Shown: positions 49,493 to 62,138 of the stretch, one piece after another
How the letters are laid out: each line of letters begins with the position of its first letter
Position numbering within the stretch: the first letter of the stretch is position 1
From: Saccharum officinarum
Lineage: Eukaryota; Streptophyta; Magnoliopsida; Poales; Poaceae
DNA: 64,000 nt
NCBI GenBank assembly: GCA_020631735.1
Contig: CM036170.1
Span: 70,943,737-71,007,736 of the forward strand
Direction: 5' to 3'
Translations under genes and position numbers: made by a program
Notes under the pieces: model-generated
Told to the model about the DNA's origin: nothing
What the model saw: the letters and a program-made list of their open reading frames with translations, nothing else
Database searches by the model: none

Positions 49493-51850
49493 ATGCAGAC
49501 GCAGTCCCGCCTCGCTGTGAGCGGCAGCAACAGCAGCTCGGCCTCGGAGGACGAGCACGAGGCGGTGATCCGCGAGCTGACGCGGGGACACGAGCTGACG
49601 GCGCAGCTGCGGGCGGAGGCCCTTCGCGCGCTGCGCGGGCAGGGCCAGGCCGAGGCCACCGCCGCATTCATCCTGCAGGAGGTGTCCCGCGCCTTCACCG
49701 TCTGCTTGTCTATCATGAGCTCGCCTGCCCGCGGCCCGCCGTCCCAACCACCGTCGGCGACGATGGAAATGCCCGCGCCGCCTGCCCTGGCCCCGCCGCG
49801 CCGGAGCCGGGACGACAGCATGCCAAGAGAGTGAGTTGTCCGCTGCCCGCCCTGCCTGCGCAACAGACAAATGAACCAGCTCCCACTGGTGGCGATGGGG
49901 CGATGCTTAATTTGTTCTAACAAATTATTGCACGCTGATCTAGCTAATCTGTCGCGGTTGTTCGCGTGTGCATTTTGCTCGCCACAGGCAAAGGACGACA
50001 TCCTCGCCGCACTACGATGGGTACCAGTGGAGGAAGTACGGCCAGAAGAGGATCACCAAGACGCAGTTTCCGAGGTCCATAACATCCCCCTTCCTACTTA
50101 CTAGCATATACTAGCGCTTCTTGCTAGCTTAGCCAAAAAAAAAAAAAAACAAGAAATTAACTACTTCATTAGTCCTGAAATACAATGGATGTATTATTTT
50201 CAGTTGTTCTAATTCAAATCCTCTTAATTTTGATCAAATTTGTAATGAAGAATATTAATTTCTACGATATCAAAGAGATCAATTATTAAAATACATTTCA
50301 TAATAATATCTAATAAGCTTATTTGATGCCGTAAATACCTTTTTATAAATTAGAACAAATTTAGCTTAGTATAAAGGAAAATCTACTGTATTTCACGACG
50401 TAGTTAGTATATATACCGTGACCGTTCTACTCGTGGAGTGTATATATATCTAGTACCAAACTAGTGTAACCTGCAATAATAGGCCCGCCTTAAAATAACC
50501 CTACACCTCCAATAATTCAGCACGGCCGCTATACAAGAAAAGGGTAGGTTTGCCCTGTTGCTGCAAGCAGGGTAAAGACTAGTGAGCGTGAAGCATCTAG
50601 AGGTAGGCAGCGTGCTAGCAACGGTGTTCCTGTGGATGGACGGGAATGGGATTGGATGTGGATGTTGTCATGGATAGCGAGCGTGGCACCGGGAACGCAA
50701 GAGACAAGCGTGAAAAGCCGCTCGAGTTGACACGCACGGACGCACCCCGGCCGTGTTCGCCTTTAAAGATTCTTGATCGGCCAGCAGAACGAATCGCCCA
50801 CACATTTGAAAACCATCTAATAAAAAGTTTGATTAGGCCTCTACTCTAACAAAAGCTGTTGATTAGAGATCATTCTGATGTAGACGCATGTTTATCTTCC
50901 AAGTAAACTAGCCATGCTTTTTCTTTTTCTACATTTGTTTTTGTTGACCAGATTTTTGTCCCCGAAAGTAACATCGCCGCGCGGTGTACTTCTCGTGTGC
51001 GTAGATTAGTACTAGTACGTGCTTTGCTGTTACCACTGTGATTAATTTTGCCCATGTGGCCATGTGTGCAACTACGACTAGTCTTGTAGCTTAGACCTAG
51101 GTAAGTGACGTGTAGTACCAGTAGCATTTTACTCGAGGCATCTTCCTTACGTCACAGCTAGTGACGTCGGATGCGATAGTTCCTGTCTTTATTAGCCACC
51201 ATGTGCTGGGATGGATAGGCTGATCTGATTCCAACAAGTAAGCGTGTTGTCCTGCCTGCTCTGCTCACTTTTGTACCTACTTGCTGCGCAGGTGCTACTT
51301 CAAGTGCAGCTTCCACCGCGAGCGCAGCTGCCGGGCCACCAAGCAGGTGCAGCAGTGCGGCGGCGGCGACCCGCCCCAGTACGTCGTCATGTACTTCAAC
51401 GAGCACACGTGCGACACGGCGGCCTGGGAGCGCCCCGCTGCGGCGGCGGCGAGCTCGGGGATGATGCCGCTGGACGACCTATCCGCGCTGGTGGCACGCC
51501 ATCAGGGCCAGGGCGCCCGCGCGCTGCTGGACGAACGCGGCGTCCAGGAGGAGCACGAGCGCCGGCTGCTCGTCTCGTCGCTCGCCTCCGTGCTGGGGGG
51601 CCAGCAGCAGTCTCCTGCGGGCAGCGCCGTTAACGTGGGGCATGAGCAGGAGCAGGAGCAGGAGCAGGAGCCGCCGCCGCGGGCCCGCACGCGCGACGCG
51701 CCTGCGCCTGCGGGCGTTGACGCGCCCGGTGAGATGCCGCGCATCATTGACGAGGACGTGGCGGGGCTGGATGTCATGGACTACGATGTGACGGACGCGC
51801 TGTGTTTCGGCGATTCCTACGACCTACCTGGCGACGGTTTCTCGTTTTGA
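49493..51850 (+). CDS. WRKY group III transcription factor (327 aa)
   Basis: Three exons: 49493-49830, 49988-50074, 51292-51850. Both introns are GT-AG; the second (1,217 bp) lies at the conserved phase-2 site within the WRKY domain and holds a MITE. The N-terminal part has a helical 'EAVIRELTRGHELTAQLR' segment usual for group III. The second exon carries WRKYGQK followed by 'ITKTQFPR'. The zinc finger is C-X7-C-X24-H-T-C, group III. The C-terminus has a (EQ)n run and is acidic with aromatic residues, a possible activation region. The reading frame across the junctions is continuous, and the ORF ends in TGA at 51848-51850. Likely a nuclear W-box-binding regulator; target genes cannot be told from sequence. 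Confidence 0.9.
50164..50412. mobile_element. Degenerate Stowaway-like MITE in the second WRKY gene's intron
   Basis: AT-rich, starting 'ttagtcctgaaatacaatgg' and ending near 'ctgtatttcacgacgtag', an imperfect inverted pair. Interior words ('ttgatcaaatttg', 'ataaattagaacaaattta') resemble those in the Stowaway-type MITEs at 43797 and 44175. Confidence 0.5.
50413..51240 (+). other. Rest of the long intron of the second WRKY gene
   Basis: Contains no other coding segment that I can join to the gene. A TTGACC word (W-box core) lies near 50943. Confidence 0.4.
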
Positions 51851-52197
51851 TGAGGGCGTTATTAATTTGCAAGTGACTGATTTGTTAATCAGCACGTATA
51901 CTACTAGTATGTAGAACTATCAATTGATGTCATGTAGTTCCTTTTTTTCGTTTCACTATTACAGGTGTGAAATGTTTTACATGTATCACTATGGATAAAA
52001 AGAAAAAAGACCTGCATATTCTTAATTTTTTTGTCAATTTTGTTAGTTTGTTAGTCGTCTTATGACAATCCAATGATCGACTAGTGACCATTCCACCACC
52101 TCATGTCAGCCAACCGATCAATGCACACCCACCACCCTCTCCTATCTCCCACAAACCAACACGCTCAACACATCAGTCCAATCCCCAACTATGGTAA

Positions 52198-52674
52198 CTA
52201 GGCATCAGTCCAACCGAACCAAACCAATGGGTTCTTTGGTTATTTTGGAAGTCGGACATCTAAAATCAGAGACCAATCGGTTAGTTCTAAAACTTAGGAC
52301 CGAGTAAGTTCAGTTTTGGTTGGTTTGGTTCGATCTCAGTGGTGACCAAACTAACCGGACCAGACTAACACGTAACAACCACTAAATAGCATCAATATTG
52401 TATTTCGATTTCAAGGCAAAAATGATAAGGAAACATATAGATCAAACAAAATGATAAGAGTGATATAAACGCACGAGAATGAATATTACATCAGTAATGA
52501 TAGTTCAAAGTACGCATTATATCAACAAAATCCAAAATGTTTGATTACCCGAGACATATAACCAAACTAACCGTAATAAGTTTGGGTAGTATGGACTCAA
52601 GACCAAACTAGTGACCGAAAACTTCGGTCTCAGTCTTGGTTAGTTTGGTTCGGTCTTCGGTCAATTATGCCTAG
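52198..52674. mobile_element. Non-autonomous element with CTAGGCAT...ATGCCTAG ends
   Basis: 477 bp with ends CTAGGCAT and ATGCCTAG, and inward from them inverted 'ccaaccgaaccaaacc' and 'ggttagtttggttcggt'. The interior repeats 'accaaac' and 'ggtttggttcg' many times in both orientations. Structure resembles the element at 41174-41700: short ends plus numerous subterminal repeats, as in hAT-like elements. No convincing target duplication. Confidence 0.65.
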
Positions 52675-54429
52675 CCCTAATGGTCATCTTCCCCTTACCC
52701 TTTTATCATCACTTGACCTTTACCGCCACATTGGTGGCATTTTTTCTAATCACACTACACGACATCAATCACTTAAAGAGTAACACTATTAAATTCTAGA
52801 ATAAATCCAAAACATATGAGCAAATATGTCATGTCAAGGACTTGTGCAGATGTCAATAGATTTAAACATAGGCAACCTAATTAATCGAGTTACGCTCAGT
52901 TTGCCTTAGGTAGCTCAAGTTGTTGCCTCTTGCTTGCCATATCATCGGTAGCCTCACAAGCCCTTCCACCACACCTCATGATGGTATATCCTCTTCTTTC
53001 GTCAAGAATTACGCACAAACATAGGGATGGAAGCTAGATTCATTTATCGAGCTAGGTTAGACTAGCCACAGTGTGGGTCTTCTACTGGTTCTTGGAACTC
53101 AACTCTGTCTTGGAAACCCACTATGGTATCCAGTATTGGAAAAAAAACGATTCCCAACATTGACATTTCTTCTCTACCAGATGCATGATGGCTCATGGGC
53201 CGCATGGCAGTCAATGCAATTACACTTGCCAACACACAAGGCTAGTACATTTTCTGCTTGTTTGTTTTGCTTACAAATAGTTGCTAAAGCTGAAATGGAA
53301 CACCTATGATTGGGTGATGTTTCAAATATCAAACACGCTATGAGTAGTCTTATCTGATCCCATCAACATTTGACAGATGCTTTGAAATAACTTTGTTTCA
53401 TAGAAGATAACCCCAATGGAACAAGTGAATTTGTCTCTTACAAAGGGAATATAATCCATAAATGGTCACGCCAACCACAATGTACGGCATAAGGTATGTC
53501 AAATGAAACCAAATTTCTAAAACAAAATTGACCCTCTGTTTTGATAGTCTTAGCATATATTTGGCCACCACAAATAATTCCTATATCAAAAGATACCATT
53601 ATCATGTATAAAGATGAAAAAAATCACATAAATTTTCATTAATATCATTATCAATATCATTTGCCATATGTTGGTACAAGTGCACAGGACTTGAATCATG
53701 TACAAATATATGAGAGAAAACATCACTGTAGAACTAAGGTATATTCCATTTCCACATGCATCTATTGGGGAAGAACAAAAACTTCCTAACTTCAATCATC
53801 CTCACTAGCACTAAAGATGTAATCGCCTCAAAGTCTAAAAGTGAGCAACAATTTAATAAGTCACAACAGAAGTAATCAATGTGAACCACTTAAGAGCAAA
53901 GCTATTTGAAGGAGTGTGCTAGGATTTCATGCGGATAGCTATATAATTTTCCTATGCAACAATACAACATGTAGCAAGTATGTTATCTCATATGCAAGTT
54001 TCCATCTCAAGGGTATTCTCACCAATATGGACGGAAAGTCCAAAAAATCCCAAATCTAGCCGATAAGGAAACAAAACATATCTCAACATTATCTCATCGG
54101 ATGAAAGAAGACACATCTCAACAGAATAGAAGGTCGAACATTATAGTAATATAGTTAGGGTAACAAACACATGAACAATTCAAATTATATAGAGTCTGTA
54201 AAACTTTACCCACACAAAGCATGCTTAGTGCGCGTATGACCATCATAGTGATCCAGTATCATCCTTGGTGCTAATCCTAACTAGTCTTGGGTTGAGCCTT
54301 GTCAGTCCTTGACATATGGAATGCACGTTTACATAGGTCCATGAAGCATGGTTATACCAACTTAACCCTAATCAATTTGACCAAGCAACTCTCTCTAAAA
54401 TGTGCACAAACACTAATGTACCTATTACA
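52675..54429. other. Intergenic stretch, probably old retrotransposon sequence
   Basis: Several short ORFs (for example 53073-53309) without motifs I can name. The tone of the sequence and its place before LTR pieces suggest decayed transposon DNA, but I cannot support a family. Confidence 0.3.
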
Positions 54430-55497
54430 AGTAACCGCCACTGAACTCCTCAAGTCCGGAGGGGGATGATGGCGAAGCTGTGGCCGTAGTTAGGCAGGCA
54501 AGGGATGCGGTGGTGGGTGTGCACATCGGCGACAGAGCTGGCGGTGCTCGGTCCTCTGCTTTAGCGCACACAGAGGGAGGGGAAAGGAGAGAATGGAGAG
54601 GGAGAGGCGAGCTGTGGCGTCGTGGAGGTCTTGAGGGGTGCCATGGCCTGACTGGTGGACCCCAAGCCGGCGTACGGCTGCCACGACCCGCCCACGCGGC
54701 ATCGACGGCCTGAAGCCAGTCGGCCATGACCGAGTTCAGTTACTGAACTGAAGACGCCGATTCAGTCAAGAAACCGACTGACAGACGAACTTCACTGCCC
54801 TAGAGCTCCCAATCTAAATCGATTCAGTGCAAATTGTAATTAACAAACTTGTAGAGCTATGTGAGGGCTTCGACTTTGTCAATATGGACTTGGGCTAGTT
54901 TGGCCTAGATTGGAAGATAAAAGGTCCCAAAGTGAGGCACCTTGAAACTGAAATGCACCCTGACTTAGAATATTTTTCTAAGTATAGAAACAACATGAAT
55001 TCCTAGATTGTGGGCCCTGTTTGAGCAGGTTCTAGCCATTTTCATAAGATGGTCCTATTGAGACTTTTGTTCCTTGATAAATTGGCTACAACTTTGGTAA
55101 AGGGTGCACATCCATGCAAGGTCTCTAGGTTGGACTTTCTAATCAGTCAAACAGAGTCACTTTGTAGGTCACCCCAAGTCAAACCTCCCTTTAGAGGGCA
55201 AATTAGTCATTTTGGTCCACATGAACAGTGCTCCACTAGGTGTCCTATGCATAGTTAAGCTACTAGAGATCATGTAAGAGCATCACAAGTGTCATCTACA
55301 CAAAAACCCTAGCAACACATAAAGGAAGCACATAGAAAACCACAAATGTTGCAATTGTTTCAAATGTTGCAAATGAATGTTTCAACACTTTTACTAATCA
55401 ACACATGATGCTATGCTCATGATAAGAGACTAGGATGCCATGATCATGCATTATGAATGTATTATGAGGCTAACTAACACCAGGGGTGTTACACCCC
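54430..55497 (-). mobile_element. Partial LTR of a Ty3-type element (minus orientation)
   Basis: Ends on the plus strand in 'aacaccaggggtgttaca', so on the minus strand it begins TGTAACACCCCTGG, as does the LTR at 30689 (TGTAACACC). Next to it, at 55498-55507, the minus strand reads 'caataggggg', a possible polypurine tract. The left side is truncated or too diverged to place. The stretch overlaps the putative start of the next LTR by nine bases, so the exact order of insertion is unclear. Confidence 0.5.
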
Positions 55498-58400
55498 CTA
55501 TTGATCATACCTACTATGGTGGGTACTTTGAGCACCTCTACCCCGTTCGCCCTCTCGTTGAGTCATTCGGCCAAAGGTGAGGGCATATTGCCTAATCCGC
55601 TGCCGCCGCCATGACTCGACCTCGCCGGAGATCGAGCTCACCATGGCCGGAGTACTTAGAGGCTCCCTTTTTCTCCCTTTTCTTCACAATTGGCTTTACC
55701 TTGACACCGCGAAGCTCGTACCGAGCTTAGGTGGGACTGTGCGAGCTCGCCGTTGCCGGATTTTCGCCGCGACCTCGCCGCCGTCCGCTGTGCACGTCAC
55801 TACCGTAGGTAGATGCTGGTAGAAGCCAAACCCGAGGCATCCATAGGTGTGTCTCGTCGTGGCAAGCGCGACGATGCCTTTAGCACCGTCGGAGCTATCG
55901 CCGTCGGCGAGCAAACGCCGGCCACGACCGCTTCCCTGTCTCTGCTCTCCCCGACAGGTGGGACCTGGGCGTCAGCGCCATCAGGCGGGAGCCAGCAAGC
56001 TGAGCCGAGCTGTGCGTTGGGCCGAGCCGCGTGCGGGGCCGAGCGGTTAAGCCGGGCCGGCCCAGTTAGGTTTAGGGAGTTGTTTTTATTTTTATTTATT
56101 TCACAGAATTGATGCTAGATTCAAAAATTCATATCTCTTGATTGGTAGCTCCAAATGATATGGTTCAAGTCGTGTTGTGCTCTATATGAGGTCTAGTTTA
56201 TTTAGAAAATATAATATGGGGTATGCTGGTTAATAATTTCTGAGTTTGTAATTAATCTTGTGATGCACTTTATTTAAGCATGTGTTTTAGTAATTTTGTA
56301 TCTCTCTGTGTATTAATTCAATTGGCATGAAATTTTTGTGAGATGCTGGTCATGGTTTAATAATGCTCTAGTTAAACTTTTAGCCTTGTTGGAGGTCATT
56401 TGCTCCAATTATGAAATTCCTTTGTTATAGGTTTTATTAGCACTTATCTTTTTGTTATTTTGATATCTCCTAATCTACTTGTCAAAATGAGGTGAAATTT
56501 TTATAGTAGACTCTTGTTAGCATATATTTGCCTCTGTAATTTTATTAGAATTTTATAGTTACATTTTATATGTGATGCCATTTATGCTTATGTACTCTAA
56601 ATAAATAGAAAAGAGGGATTAGATAAATGTTTACGCTAGTGCCATGACTTGGTTTGGTGTTACTTAAACATAATCTAACTGTTAGTAAAGTTGGGTAAAT
56701 CATTTGTGATGTTCTCAACATCACTGGATATTTAATTGTACAAATCTATCTTTTCTGGACAGATTTGGTGGTTAAGTAAGTTAGGCTATGTTAATGAGAT
56801 TTTTATGCGTAGTGATCTATAGCAACGTTGTTGAGAATTTCATGAACTAGTTGCTGGTAAATTTTGGTAGCATTTGGACTTATAGTTTAGAAATGGCAGC
56901 TGTCCCAAGCTGAGTTCAGTTTTGGAAGTGCTCTCTGTCTTTTAGAATAGATTCTGTACATGTGCTATTTTAACTTGGTAAATGATGAAATTATGCTTAC
57001 ATGTTTATAAATTAAATATAGACAATTTTATAAGCTTTCCAGATTGTCCTCTTGCAAGTCATTTGGATTTGTAGAACTCCAGTTATGAATGTTCTTAGCT
57101 AGTGCTGATAACTTGTTGGAAATGTTAAATTGCTGGAATCTTGTTATGTGTGTGTTTAGTCTTAACCTTGTGGCACTTAGTGGTTTCTTAGAGATGTTCA
57201 AACATGTTAATACCAGAGAGGAAATTTGCACCTAAGCTTGAAGTGATTTGATCAGAGCACCATATGACTTGTTTTGTGCTCATGATGTTGCAATATCATT
57301 ACATTCATCTTCACCTCATTCATGCATGTCATAAATCATCGTGTCATCCTTGGTGCATACATGAAATTTATTGGATGCATATACATGCAATAGGTGTGCC
57401 GAGGATCGTGTCTCGAGCGAAGTCCCGCTAGGCGTGGAACCTGAAGTTGAAGTCCGTTCGGGAGCCGGAGGTCCAGTCCGACGAAGCCAAAAAAGACGTG
57501 GAAACCGTTCTTGAAGCTGACCCTTGATCTATCTTCTTTCGGTTAAGGCAAGCCCCGGAGCATTATAAGTCTCCTACTTTCAAAGCAATTATTTATATAT
57601 ACATGTTATATGTATTGTTGCATTACATGATAGGAGTTGGTTGGAAACCCTTGCTGCATTGATAACACTCCTTGTCCAGCAATTCGAACCTTGAATCCTA
57701 TGTAGACAGGATCATATCTATGCTTAGCCCTGCTAAATTAGACCGGTAGAAGTCGGGTGATTTCCTGTCACCTGCGAGATATAGGGCTTTGTCAGGTCAC
57801 GGTTGGCTATATTTGCTATCGTGGAAATAAACCATATGTTAATGAAATAAAATGAAATGAGACCGGGCGGGATGACGATAGTGAAGCAACAAGGCATGGA
57901 GGTCTTGGGTGTGGATCTATCCCCGTCTGTGTCGATTAAGGACCGAGACCTAGAGCCTTCTATGTCATTTTGAACGCATGCCTGACATTTAGTTGGCCGA
58001 CCTGAGGTTGCCGACCGCGAAGCCTAGTAGCTCAACTCAGGCTACGAAGTCGAAAAGTGAAAGTCGCCTCGGAAGGGAGCCAAAGGGTCCAAGGACAGGT
58101 GAGTTAAAAATCCTGAGCATCCTGGCCACTGGTATCCCCGAGAACGCGGCGCTGTTCGGACCCACCCTGAATTGTACCAAAGGTTATCTACGGCTGCCTT
58201 TAGCGGGGTTTGCCGGGTGAGTGTCAGGAATACCCCCTCAGCTGAGTTGGAATCGATTCGAGTTGCCGTCTCTCCCGGATAGTGAGAAACTTGACTGGTT
58301 ATCTCCAGCGTAGATACACTAAATATTAATGATGGTTCAGAATTGATGATAATGATGATGATGGCCTTATTATACCTGCTATGGTTAATATTGTTTGCTC

Positions 58401-59054
58401 CTAATAAAGTGATTGCTCTAGTACAGGTGCTAATCTAGATGACAGGTTAATGATTATTAACTTGATGCTCAAGCATTAATGATTACCTATCTGTAATAAG
58501 CTTTTCTACAAATGAGTCAAGCTAGCCCACCTTATAAAGCCTTGCATACTCCTTGGTGTCACCTTTGTTTCTGGTTTTTATCGGGTAAGTCTAGCTGAGT
58601 ATCTTCCCGTACTCAGAGTTTATTTCCCACCTGTTGCAGATAGCAGATTCGTACTTGTTGCTGCAAGTATTGTCTTCGCCATGGGGGTGTGAAGACTAGA
58701 CCATATGGGCATGGTCTCTGTAGTATCTCTTCTGGTATGCTTTTGCAGGATGTGACTATGTACTGGCAGTATTTGAATTTAAATGGTTTCAGAAATTATG
58801 TTGCTTCCGCTAATCTTTACTTTGGTTTTATAATAAAATATTTGTACTCCTATGTATGAGATTACTTTTGAACTATTGTAACAAGTGCTGTGTTACGTTG
58901 AATCACTACGATCTTGGTTGCTCTCGGTTTGGTTTGAAATCCGTCGTGATTTCGTGGACTACCGGAGTTATATGGGCTCAAGTTTGAGAATTTAATCGCT
59001 TCGGCGATTGTTTTTGGACTTGTGCTCTTATAATTTGGACGGTTCTGTTACAGG
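55489..59054 (+). mobile_element. LTR of a Ty3-type element (plus orientation), probably solo
   Basis: Starts TGTTACACCCC and ends '...ggttctgttaca'. Blocks near its right half match, in sense orientation, the LTR of the intact element: 'ggcaagccccgg' at 57546, 'gattaaggaccg' near 57935 and 'gtactcagagtttatt' near 58608 (compare the complement of 'aaaataaccctaagtac'). The GC-rich part at 55560-56060 and AT-rich middle mirror the LTR at 1-2806. GGGG lies at both outer edges, a partial target duplication at best. No internal coding region follows on either side. Confidence 0.65.
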
Positions 59055-59897
59055 GGTACCAAGTCCATACCACCCATGATGATACCTGATGATAATGCCC
59101 TAATTAATTGTTCTTTTTTTTCTAGTATACCGGATGATGTCAGTAAGCAAAGGGGCATTCCCTAATCAGCTTGACTTGCATGGACATGCATTCACATGTT
59201 CATATAAGATTTTTTTTTTAAAAAAAGTTCAGATTTTCGATGTCGTCTATGCCCCCTGCCCCCGAGGCACGGAATCATGAAGCAGAGTGGGAGATTCAAC
59301 TAACTTTATCCTTTTAAGAACATCTTTTTGTTCTTTCTACATTATTAAAATTCGTGTGGCACTTTATCAGTCATTTATTCCATGTATAATAATAGAACTT
59401 GAGCATGTTCTTAGGGGGCCCAACCGTGGAAACACATGCTTAAATGATAAATGGGCAGCCCTTTGATGCAAGTGATTATACACATGTACTTTATGATTAA
59501 GCGATAGCATAAAGGAAACAGTCGAAAAAGGAGGTCATGGCTCATGGCCCCTTTCGGCCTCTGAGTACTCATACTACCACACTAGTCACTAGACCACGAA
59601 ATCAAAAGCACAGCCAAAACAGAAGGCGTGCTGCTGGAATTCAACAAGATAACGCTCCAACATGAAGACAAGACCCTGCGTGCATTCTCCAATGATTACG
59701 ACCGTTGCCATGGTGACTTTCCGGTCTGAGCGCGAGCAAGTTCTCGCTTTTGCTGCTGATGGACGTACCAGTGCGTTGCAGTTTGAACGGGCCAAATTTA
59801 TATTGTAGTAGTATAATACAGTATATAAAAAGAAGAGTAGTAGTACTCTAAAAAAAAATAAAGGAGCAGCAACATGGACAATCTGGTACTATGTGGA
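59055..59897. other. Spacer without a recognised gene
   Basis: Short ORFs only. The stretch 59579-59800 has a 68-codon minus-strand ORF without recognisable motif. Confidence 0.4.
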
Positions 59898-60060
59898 CAG
59901 GGGCGGATTCAAAGGGGGTTGGGGGGCTCCAGCCCCCCCTAATGGCTCGATTTCAAGCCTAATCATTGTAGCAAAAGCGTGATTTCACCATTAAATCTTC
60001 ATGCAAATCAACATCTCCATTGTTTTAGCCCCCTTATCCTGCATCGTGCATCCGCCACTG
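59898..60060. mobile_element. Short hAT-type MITE
   Basis: 163 bp, CAGGGGCGGAT at the left and 'atccgccactg' at the right (complement CAGTGGCGGAT). Flanks TATGTGGA (59890-59897) and TACGTGGA (60061-60068) differ by one base, so an 8-bp duplication that has mutated once. Confidence 0.85.
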
Positions 60061-60639
60061 TACGTGGACGTGGTTACTGGTGTAAACGCACGCGGTGGGC
60101 ACCGGAGCCCGTGCGGTTTGCCGCTATAGACCCGCGTCAGACGTCACCCGAGTACTACCCGACCACGCAGATCATACATCCACTACGGCTGTCTGCGCGC
60201 CCAGCTTTCGGCTGACGACACCGATGAGCAGCCGGATCCATCTGGGGAATGGGGTGCTGACTGCTGACGCGCGCGGGCAGCGCTGGGCTGGCGGGCTGAG
60301 CTCTGACGGTGACATCAGGGACGCGGGCGTCACACTGCGGCCGCTACGTCGACGTCATGCGTGTCTGCGTTCGCCGTCCGCGTCCCGTGCGTGCTCCTCC
60401 CCACTTGCGGCCCGGATGGCGAAGTGTGTGGATGATGGCGAAGCCCGGCGGCGCCCGCGGGGTTAGTTTTCCGCGCGTGCAAAACATTGAGCCGTAGGAG
60501 TATTTCACAAGAGAGACCGTCCGATAAATAATCCTCGCTCGTCGGAATCGGAAGCTTCGGTTTGTCCATGAACTAGCTCGAAAAGGCGCGGCCTGATCTG
60601 CTTGGAGCCACAAACGTGTAGCAGCAAGAGGAGATTTCT
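60061..60639. other. GC-rich spacer without a supported gene
   Basis: Several overlapping ORFs in both strands up to 123 codons; none has a motif and none fits splice sites of a neighbour. Confidence 0.35.
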
Positions 60640-60868
60640 TCCACCCTGGGAGAAAGAGTTACTTTTCGTTCCATCACATCGAATTTTTGAACACATGCGT
60701 GGAGCATTAAATATAGATAAAAAAATAACTAATTATACAGTTTGGTTGTAAATCACGAGACAAATATTTTGAGCCAAATTAGTACATGATTGGATACTAA
60801 TTGCTAAATACAAACGAAAGTGCTACGGTAGCCAAATTCCAAAAAAATTTGCATCTAAACACACCCTA
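60640..60868. mobile_element. MITE fragment related to the GGCCTTGTTTAG group
   Basis: Ends in 'gcatctaaacacaccct', whose complement AGGGTGTGTTTAGATGC is a known kind of terminus. The interior ('aactaattatacagtttgg', 'ttttgagccaaattagta') parallels that of the MITE at 39180-39425. The left end is eroded. Confidence 0.65.
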
Positions 60869-60977
60869 ATTCACGGATTCCATATTTCCAGTCCACAGTG
60901 ACAGAGATACGGTCGGTTCCATGCATTGTCACTCCCCGTCCGTCCCATTTTCGATCAACATCATCTATACCTCCCGT

Positions 60978-62138
60978 CAGGGGCGGACCCACAGGGTATG
61001 CCGGGTGGGCCACGGCATACCCTGGGGTCCAGTAGTCATAGATACATAATATAAATTTTATATGTAAAAAAATAAAGAAGAGGAAGCAACTCGGTTCGTG
61101 CTCTGCGCTTCCGCATGCGCGCGGACCACGGAGTAACTGCGCCGGCCTCGGACGTGGAGTAACTGCACGCGGTCGAACGAGAAGTCGAGTCGTCGTCTCC
61201 GTCTCTTCAAGAACGAACAGGAATCTTCCCCGGCCACGGCGGACGGGCGGAGCTTCGGCACTTCGACAGTTCGGCGTGGGACGGCGGGGTCCTCGCGTGA
61301 CGCGAGACGCACAGATCGCGTCGGCGCGGAGCGGGCCAGGATGCAGGACGCCGGTCGCCGGCCGCCGGGTCATCCGCGATGCTCGAGAACCTCCCGCACG
61401 AGACACAGACACTCCGACGAAGCCACGGCACTAAGTTGCAGGTATTGATCTTCTTATTTGTAAAAAACTTGTTTACTTACATATTTTTATTATTTATTTA
61501 TGATTGATTGATTTGTTTGCATTTCAATTGGACAGTTTGTGTTCGTGAGTTCATTCAACAGACCACTAAGTAGCATCAATCCATCAAAGAAGGCAGCATT
61601 TAAATTTTCTAATCGGTTCTACTCTCTTGTATGTCAATCTTTAGTCCTTTCCACTTATTTGCTTCTTTAGATGCATGGAAGGCAGTAGATTGGCTGAATT
61701 TTATCCTAAAGATTTCTCCAATTATTATTTTCTAAAATTTGAATTGTAACTTGATAATTATATTGATGACATGTGATGAGATGATAGCTTCAAAAGTCTA
61801 GACAATATTGTTGATCTTTCAGTTAAACTTGTTGAAACACAGAGAAACAAATTGTATGATATGATTTATTTGCTTCTTAATTTGATATTGTTTTTACCGG
61901 TGCTAACTGCGAGTGTTGAAAGGGTATTTTCTGCATTGGCTATAGCAAAAACAAAATAAAGAAATAAACATTGTTGTTGCTAGCTTAATCTTTGAAGTTA
62001 AGGCTTATCATGTTGTTTAATATATTTAGTTTTATCGAATTAGAATATGGTTTTACCGAATTGTAAATGATTTTACCAAATTGCATAAGAAAAAATTTTG
62101 ACGGCATACCCTATGGTAAAATCCTGGGTCCGTCACTG
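60978..62138 (+). mobile_element. hAT transposon with perfect 8-bp duplication and a transposase remnant
   Basis: 1,161 bp. Left end CAGGGGCGGACCCA; right end 'tgggtccgtcactg' (complement CAGTGACGGACCCA). Flanked by CCTCCCGT at 60970-60977 and 62139-62146. The words 'ggcatacc' recur near both ends. An internal deletion derivative: only the last part of a transposase gene remains. Confidence 0.9.
61798..61959 (+). pseudogene. hAT transposase C-terminal fragment (hATC dimerisation region)
   Basis: One plus-strand frame reads 'KLVETQRNKLYD', then 'LPVLTASVERVFSAL' and 'IAKTK' before a TAA at 61957-61959. The 'LP...SVER.FSA' block is the hallmark of the hATC domain at the end of hAT transposases (the branch with ZMYM/TTF-type zinc fingers). 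It lacks the start, zinc finger and catalytic core, so it is non-functional. Confidence 0.85.

Noticed and set aside
49045..50001. 318-codon minus-strand ORF over the second WRKY gene
   Set aside because: It is the antisense shadow of a GC-rich first exon plus promoter and includes the intron; the sense exons give a continuous WRKY protein.
60095..60613. ORFs of 123 and 89 codons in a GC-rich spacer
   Set aside because: Overlapping on both strands, no motif, placed between transposons.
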